From G963556115 sp963677015 (GTDB lineage: Bacteria; Planctomycetota; SZUA-567), in assembly GCA_963677015.1 (NCBI GenBank), contig OY781533.1:1364001-1428000 (forward strand): 64,000 nucleotides of DNA, read 5' to 3'. This document shows, in pieces, positions 59,920 to 64,000 of the stretch. Numbering within the stretch: the stretch's first letter is position 1; every line of letters begins with the position of its first letter. Made by a program: the position numbers and the translations under genes. The notes beneath the pieces were generated by a model that saw only the letters and a program-made list of their open reading frames with translations, ran no database searches and was not told the DNA's origin.

Positions 59920-60927
59920 TCAGTTGAAGATAGCGTCAAAATATACCTGAAGGTTTCCTGATTTATGGCGGTCCGGCATTGGACGCTCAACTCTGAGAAT
60001 ATTCTGATTTTTTCTGTCTATAATTACATTGAAGAAGAACATTGGAATACTGGTCATATTCTGATCGAGCATCGCATATCGCATGTCTATAAAGGTGATT
60101 ACGCCGTGGTGTTTTTCTTTGCTTGCCAGTATAAGATCATTTGCTGAGCGGCGGATAATTTCCAGTTTATCTGAATTCAGAATTTTATTTATTTCCGGGG
60201 TGGAATAGGCCTGATAGAATTTTTCGGCAAAGACTTTTCCGGAAAGGCTGCTGGTAAAAACGGAGAAAAAGTCCCCTTTGCTATCCTTTAACACTACGTG
60301 CCAGAGCAGTATTGTTCCGGTGTTGGGGATTGCTTTCTCTTTACTGATTTTGAATCCTGCAGGAGCAACTCTGCGGGCGAGGGTAATTGCTTCCTTGGAT
60401 AAATAAAATCCAATTCCGGCGTAGGTGATACACCAGCACAGCACGATCAACGCCAGTATTCTTCGCAGTTGGAGTTTTCTGCTCAGCAGCATTAGAAGAA
60501 ATGCTCCAAGCAGAGGAACCGTTATCAGCGGGTCAATTATGGGTAGGGCATCCAGTGCATAGCGTTTATTGGTCAGCGGGTAAAATATCTCTGTGCCCCA
60601 GGTGGTGCAGAGATCCAGAAGATCATGTGAAAAAATGGCTGTTAGTGCAAGCAAACTCCAGAGGATAATATTACCTTTTTTATGCGAAATCCTCCAGGTA
60701 AGCCATCCGAGCAGCGGGGCTGCAATACAGGCCAGCAGGAGCGAGTGGGTAGCGGCGCGATGGTATTTTATCATTGCCAGCGGATCACCGGTAAGATTAA
60801 AGAGCATATCGAAATCCGGCAGCGAGGCAAAGATTGCTCCTGCAATTATGGCACCGCGCCCTAATTTTTTACGGAATGCGGTCTCAGCAATTGCTGAACC
60901 AATTAATGCATGGGTTATGGTATCCAT
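59920..60927 (-). CDS. YdjM-like membrane-bound metal-dependent hydrolase
   Basis: A 335-residue inner-membrane protein of the YdjM/DUF457 family. The N-terminal half carries metal-ligand candidates MDTITHALIG, SLPDFDML, YHRAATHSLL and SHDLLDLCTTWG among about five membrane segments. The C-terminal half (about 180-335) is a soluble domain. The family is predicted to be a hydrolase and is often SOS-induced in enterobacteria; the substrate is unknown. A GAGG Shine-Dalgarno precedes the ATG. It lies 12 bp before the PPTase gene. Confidence 0.85.
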   Translation of the reverse strand: MDTITHALIGSAIAETAFRKKLGRGAIIAGAIFASLPDFDMLFNLTGDPLAMIKYHRAATHSLLLACIAAPLLGWLTWRISHKKGNIILWSLLALTAIFSHDLLDLCTTWGTEIFYPLTNKRYALDALPIIDPLITVPLLGAFLLMLLSRKLQLRRILALIVLCWCITYAGIGFYLSKEAITLARRVAPAGFKISKEKAIPNTGTILLWHVVLKDSKGDFFSVFTSSLSGKVFAEKFYQAYSTPEINKILNSDKLEIIRRSANDLILASKEKHHGVITFIDMRYAMLDQNMTSIPMFFFNVIIDRKNQNILRVERPMPDRHKSGNLQVYFDAIFN

Positions 60928-60993
60928 TATATATCCTCGGTGTTTTCAGCAATAATAGTATATTATATAGATAATTCGGGGAATTTAAAGAAA

Positions 60994-62529
60994 TTACCGG
61001 CGCCAGGAAACAGGGAATAAAAGGACTAGCACCGAATATATTTCAAGTCTACCCAAAAGCATGCATAAAGAGAGCAGCCCTTTTCCAGCTGCTGGTACCC
61101 AATGAAAATTCTGGGTGGAACCTACTTTATCAAGACCGGGGCCTATATTATTAAGGCAGGCGGCGACAGCAGATATCGTTGTGGGTAGGTCGACATCATC
61201 CAGAATAAGAGTAAGGGCAAATGCCATTATCGTGAATATTGAAAACCAGAGGCAAACCAGACCGACAATAAGCATTATTGCGCGTTCATTGAGAGTCATA
61301 TCGGTGCCGATTCGCACCATATTTGACATTCTGGGAATAAGCAGGCGTTTTATCTCTCTGATTCCGCATTTCCACATTACCATTATACGAATCTGTTTAA
61401 GACCACCTCCGGTAGATCCGGCACAGCCTCCCATAAACATTATGATGACCAGAAGTAAACGGGCAGCCATCGGCCAGATATTGGTATCAGTCGTAGCAAA
61501 ACCGGTAGTGGTCATAATGGAAAGTGTCTGAAAAATAGATTGTCTGTATGACTCGCCGAAGGAATCATAGTTCCCGCCGATGTAAACCATCAGTGCCAGA
61601 GCAACTGAAACCAGTATTATAACATAGGTATAAAATTTGAATTCGGCATTTTTCCAGTATTCCTGTGGTTTTCCCTTTAGTGCGTGGTAGTGTAGCAGGA
61701 AGTTACATCCTGCCAGGAACATGAAGATATCAATAATAATTTCAAAATATAGCGCTGATGGGTGTCCGCTCTGGGCATAATAACCGATTGAGGCGTCTTT
61801 GGTGGAAAAGCCACCGGTTGCCATGGTGCCAAAGGTATGGCAAATACTATCGAAAATGGGCATGCCGCCAATACAGAGCAGTATTATTTCCGCAATTGTC
61901 AGTACGCAGTAGGCGTACCAGAGTATTGCTGCAGTTTGCCTGATACGGGGTTGGAGGCGTTCGGCTGTTGGCCCCGGTACTTCGGCGGCAAACAACTGGT
62001 AGCCGCCTGCCTTTAGGGCAGGGAGTATCGCCAGAGCAAGTACCACAATTCCCATGCCGCCCAGCCAGTGTGTAAGGCTGCGCCAGAAGAGCAGCGATCT
62101 GGGTAATTCTTCTATCAGGCCATAGCCGCCGTCTATAATGGAGGTTCCGAAAACAGAGCTTCCGGTTGTGGTAAAGCCGCTCATTGACTCGAAATAGGCG
62201 GGGATAATTCCGAACTCACCGCAGCCTTTGCAGATAAAGTAGTAAGGGAGGGCACCGAGCAGCGCGGCTATAAGCCAGCCAAAGGTGGTGATGGCAAATC
62301 CGTCAGCAGCACTGATATTGAGCTGATCTTTATCGAATTTTACCCCGTATTTCAGGATAATACCAATAGCCAGTGAGATGAAAATGCTGATTGCAAAGCC
62401 GTTGGTCGGAGTATGATAGCATATCGCACCTGCTGAGCAGAAAAAAGCAATTAGCAGCGATGGCAGCATTGTCGCTGCAATTAAAATACATAGTGAACCC
62501 AGAAGGTTGGCAACAAATCGTATATTCAT
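60994..62529 (-). CDS. trkH: TrkH-family potassium uptake protein
   Basis: A 511-residue K+ (or Na+) transport subunit built from four membrane-pore-membrane repeats. The selectivity-filter segments are visible: MSGFTTTGSS, TMATGGFSTKD, MTTTGFATTDT and a more divergent CLNNIGPGLDKVG. It needs a TrkA-type regulator, not present nearby. The C-terminus VLLFPVSWRR is typical. It shares strand with cbiB and the ydjM-like gene. Confidence 0.94.
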   Translation of the reverse strand: MNIRFVANLLGSLCILIAATMLPSLLIAFFCSAGAICYHTPTNGFAISIFISLAIGIILKYGVKFDKDQLNISAADGFAITTFGWLIAALLGALPYYFICKGCGEFGIIPAYFESMSGFTTTGSSVFGTSIIDGGYGLIEELPRSLLFWRSLTHWLGGMGIVVLALAILPALKAGGYQLFAAEVPGPTAERLQPRIRQTAAILWYAYCVLTIAEIILLCIGGMPIFDSICHTFGTMATGGFSTKDASIGYYAQSGHPSALYFEIIIDIFMFLAGCNFLLHYHALKGKPQEYWKNAEFKFYTYVIILVSVALALMVYIGGNYDSFGESYRQSIFQTLSIMTTTGFATTDTNIWPMAARLLLVIIMFMGGCAGSTGGGLKQIRIMVMWKCGIREIKRLLIPRMSNMVRIGTDMTLNERAIMLIVGLVCLWFSIFTIMAFALTLILDDVDLPTTISAVAACLNNIGPGLDKVGSTQNFHWVPAAGKGLLSLCMLLGRLEIYSVLVLLFPVSWRR

Positions 62530-62574
62530 GATTATATTATGATAGGGTAAGCTTCTTTTTTTTCAAGGTTATGA

Positions 62575-63543
62575 TCAATAAGAATAAAAAAATAAAATGA
62601 TAGTGCCGAGAAGTACGCTGAGCAGAACTGTGTTGAACATGAGTCTGCAGGCTATTTTTATATCGCTTATGGAAAACTCTTTTGTCGCCTTTCCTAAAAG
62701 CGGCCGCTGGATTGTTTCTCCCTGATATTCTGTGCTGCCGCCAAACTGTAAACCGAGAGCACCGGCGAACGCAGCTTCCGAGTAACCGGAATTAGGGCTG
62801 GCATGCTGGGCATGATCGGCAAAACCTGTGGTGAAAGCAGTACGCCAAGGTAAACCGGTGAATAGAGCGCCCATACTTATGAGCAGCAGGCTCAGTCTTG
62901 CCGGAATAAAATTTAAAATGTCATCCAGTCTTGCCGATATCAGGCCAAATTCAAGATATTTTTCATTGCGATAACCGAAGCTGGAATCAAGGGTGTTTAC
63001 AGTACGGTAAAGTATTGCAGCGCAAGCTCCGCCAACCGGGCCGAATAAGAGTATGCCGATGGTTGCATAAAATATTGGCGCAAGAGCTCCGTCAACCGAG
63101 TTCTCTGCGATGCTCTCGACAGTAGCTCTTATAATTTGTTTTTCAGTCATGTTTCTGGTGTCACGACCGACAATCATTGCTGTTTTGGCGCGGGCAAGAA
63201 TTAGATTCTTTTCGCAGAGTTGTTTGTGTATCTCTCTACTGTGCTTGATCATGTCTTTGCAGGCAATAGTAGAATATATTATAAAAGCACATATAGCAAA
63301 ACCTGCTGGAGCAGCTAATTTATAGAGAACTCCGCAAATCAGATAGGTCAGGGTTGTGGAAATAACAAGTGTGAGAATGGCGGCTAATGCTCCCGCGAGG
63401 TATTGATTGGCAAATAATCGGCGTAGCGGGGCTTCAAATGATAAAGCCATGCAGCCAATAAGCCGTACCGGATGAAACCGGTATACCGGATCTCCAATAA
63501 TATAGTCAAGAATAAAACCTGCTAATATAATCCAAGCGGTCAT
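62575..63543 (-). CDS. cbiB: Adenosylcobinamide-phosphate synthase
   Basis: A 322-residue membrane enzyme of cobalamin biosynthesis that attaches the aminopropanol linker to the corrin ring. Family signatures are ILDYIIGDPVYRFHPVRLIG at the N-terminus, then ATVESIAENSVDGALAPIFY and SPNSGYSEAAFAGALGLQFGG. It is translationally close (5 bp) to the upstream partial gene. No other cobalamin genes are in view. A corrinoid route fits the presence of URO-D-like methyltransferase relatives. Confidence 0.93.
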   Translation of the reverse strand: MTAWIILAGFILDYIIGDPVYRFHPVRLIGCMALSFEAPLRRLFANQYLAGALAAILTLVISTTLTYLICGVLYKLAAPAGFAICAFIIYSTIACKDMIKHSREIHKQLCEKNLILARAKTAMIVGRDTRNMTEKQIIRATVESIAENSVDGALAPIFYATIGILLFGPVGGACAAILYRTVNTLDSSFGYRNEKYLEFGLISARLDDILNFIPARLSLLLISMGALFTGLPWRTAFTTGFADHAQHASPNSGYSEAAFAGALGLQFGGSTEYQGETIQRPLLGKATKEFSISDIKIACRLMFNTVLLSVLLGTIILFFYSY

Positions 63544-63548
63544 AAGCG

Positions 63549-64000
63549 TTATTGTACACCGATATCGTAAGGGTTAAGATTCATTTTGCTGTTGATTTCA
63601 ACAAAAACTTTTGGCGTGAGCTTTTTGACCGCCCAGGCTGCAAGTTCTTTTTCACTCTGTGTTTTGCCGTTTTCAGCAATAAAAATTAGAGCATTCTCGG
63701 CGTATTTCTGCATTTTAGGATCCCGGGAGATAATAACCCCGTCCCGGTTTACTACGCCATGCCGAAAAAGACCAAGAATAAGAATCGCCTGCTGCCTCCA
63801 GACAATGTCCTCTGATTCGGTTGCTATTTTGATAGCACTGAAAAGGGAATTGAAATTTATCGCTGATCCGAGGAAGTAGTTATTAATTCTGTTCAGTTTA
63901 AAGCCTACTTCTTCAAGATATTCTTTATATTCTCTGGCGGTGTCGCTGCCTTTCATATCCATCTTACGGAAAAGAAATGCTGAATATTTATCCGCCGCTT
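63549..64000 (-). CDS. Hypothetical protein, N-terminus cut by the window edge
   Basis: The C-terminal 150 residues of an unrecognised protein; the frame stays open to the window edge upstream of the internal Met at 63962 (AADKYSAFLFRK before MDMKGSD), so the true start may lie outside. It is helical, resembling HEAT/armadillo-like repeat packing (WRQQAILILGLFRHG, KELAAWAVKKL), with no membrane segment. It is 5 bp upstream of cbiB and coupled to it, but no cobalamin role is known. Confidence 0.55.
   Translation of the reverse strand, partial: AADKYSAFLFRKMDMKGSDTAREYKEYLEEVGFKLNRINNYFLGSAINFNSLFSAIKIATESEDIVWRQQAILILGLFRHGVVNRDGVIISRDPKMQKYAENALIFIAENGKTQSEKELAAWAVKKLTPKVFVEINSKMNLNPYDIGVQ

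Overview
The window looks like chromosomal DNA from a Gram-negative, probably strictly anaerobic, fermentative bacterium of moderate-to-low GC. Gram-negative features are a YidC with a large periplasmic domain, a binding protein with a signal peptide and an EmrA-type adaptor. Fermentation is indicated by a bifunctional AdhE next to the redox sensor Rex and by a second iron-dependent alcohol dehydrogenase; no respiratory genes are seen. The combination of AraC regulator plus URO-D-like protein, LacI-regulated polyol genes and PVC-like housekeeping proteins suggests a Lentisphaerota/Victivallales-like lineage, but this is a guess from gene flavour.

Layout. 0.2-12.1 kb: a sugar or polyol utilisation locus. 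On the minus strand lie split transketolase, a glycerol-kinase-like FGGY kinase and two LacI paralogues. Divergently lie an Rbs-type ABC transporter (permease, binding protein, ATPase) and two short-chain dehydrogenases. The inferred logic is import, oxidation to a ketose, phosphorylation, then entry to the pentose phosphate pathway. 12.2-16.0 kb: a TetR-EmrA-EmrB efflux operon with a clear promoter and operator-like repeat. 16.5-17.7 kb: an iron alcohol dehydrogenase. 18-27.2 kb: a 2137-residue hybrid histidine kinase, a single-domain response regulator and a chemoreceptor. 27.2-34.1 kb: housekeeping and scattered genes (unknown protein, nitronate monooxygenase, DEAD-box helicase, GGDEF cyclase, GrpB, MATE).

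34.2-38.9 kb is the accessory zone. It holds a decayed staphylococcal-nuclease-type pseudogene, then an AT-rich three-gene cassette: a 143-residue protein with an aromatic/His-rich C-terminal tail followed by two different radical SAM enzymes with Cys-rich C-termini. I read this as a candidate unassigned RiPP (radical SAM-modified peptide) system, the most interesting item here. A degraded two-gene remnant, a GNAT acetyltransferase and tRNA-Leu(CAA) follow.

39-46.4 kb: TSUP transporter, endonuclease IV and PyrE; a candidate small RNA with its own promoter and terminator; an orphan cytoplasmic NMT1-like binding protein; and a striking acidic protein carrying fifteen 29-residue repeats next to an acidic tail-anchored protein. 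46.4-64 kb: CCA-adding enzyme, HAD phosphatase, AraC with a divergent URO-D-like protein, AdhE and Rex, an HD protein, then a long minus-strand housekeeping block (cbiB, trkH, ydjM-like, Sfp-type PPTase, rnpA, yidD, yidC, mnmE).

Regulatory DNA is informative. The palindromic octamer TATCGATA occurs three times upstream of adhE (two copies inside a perfect 16-bp inverted repeat) and once upstream of the iron alcohol dehydrogenase, suggesting shared control.
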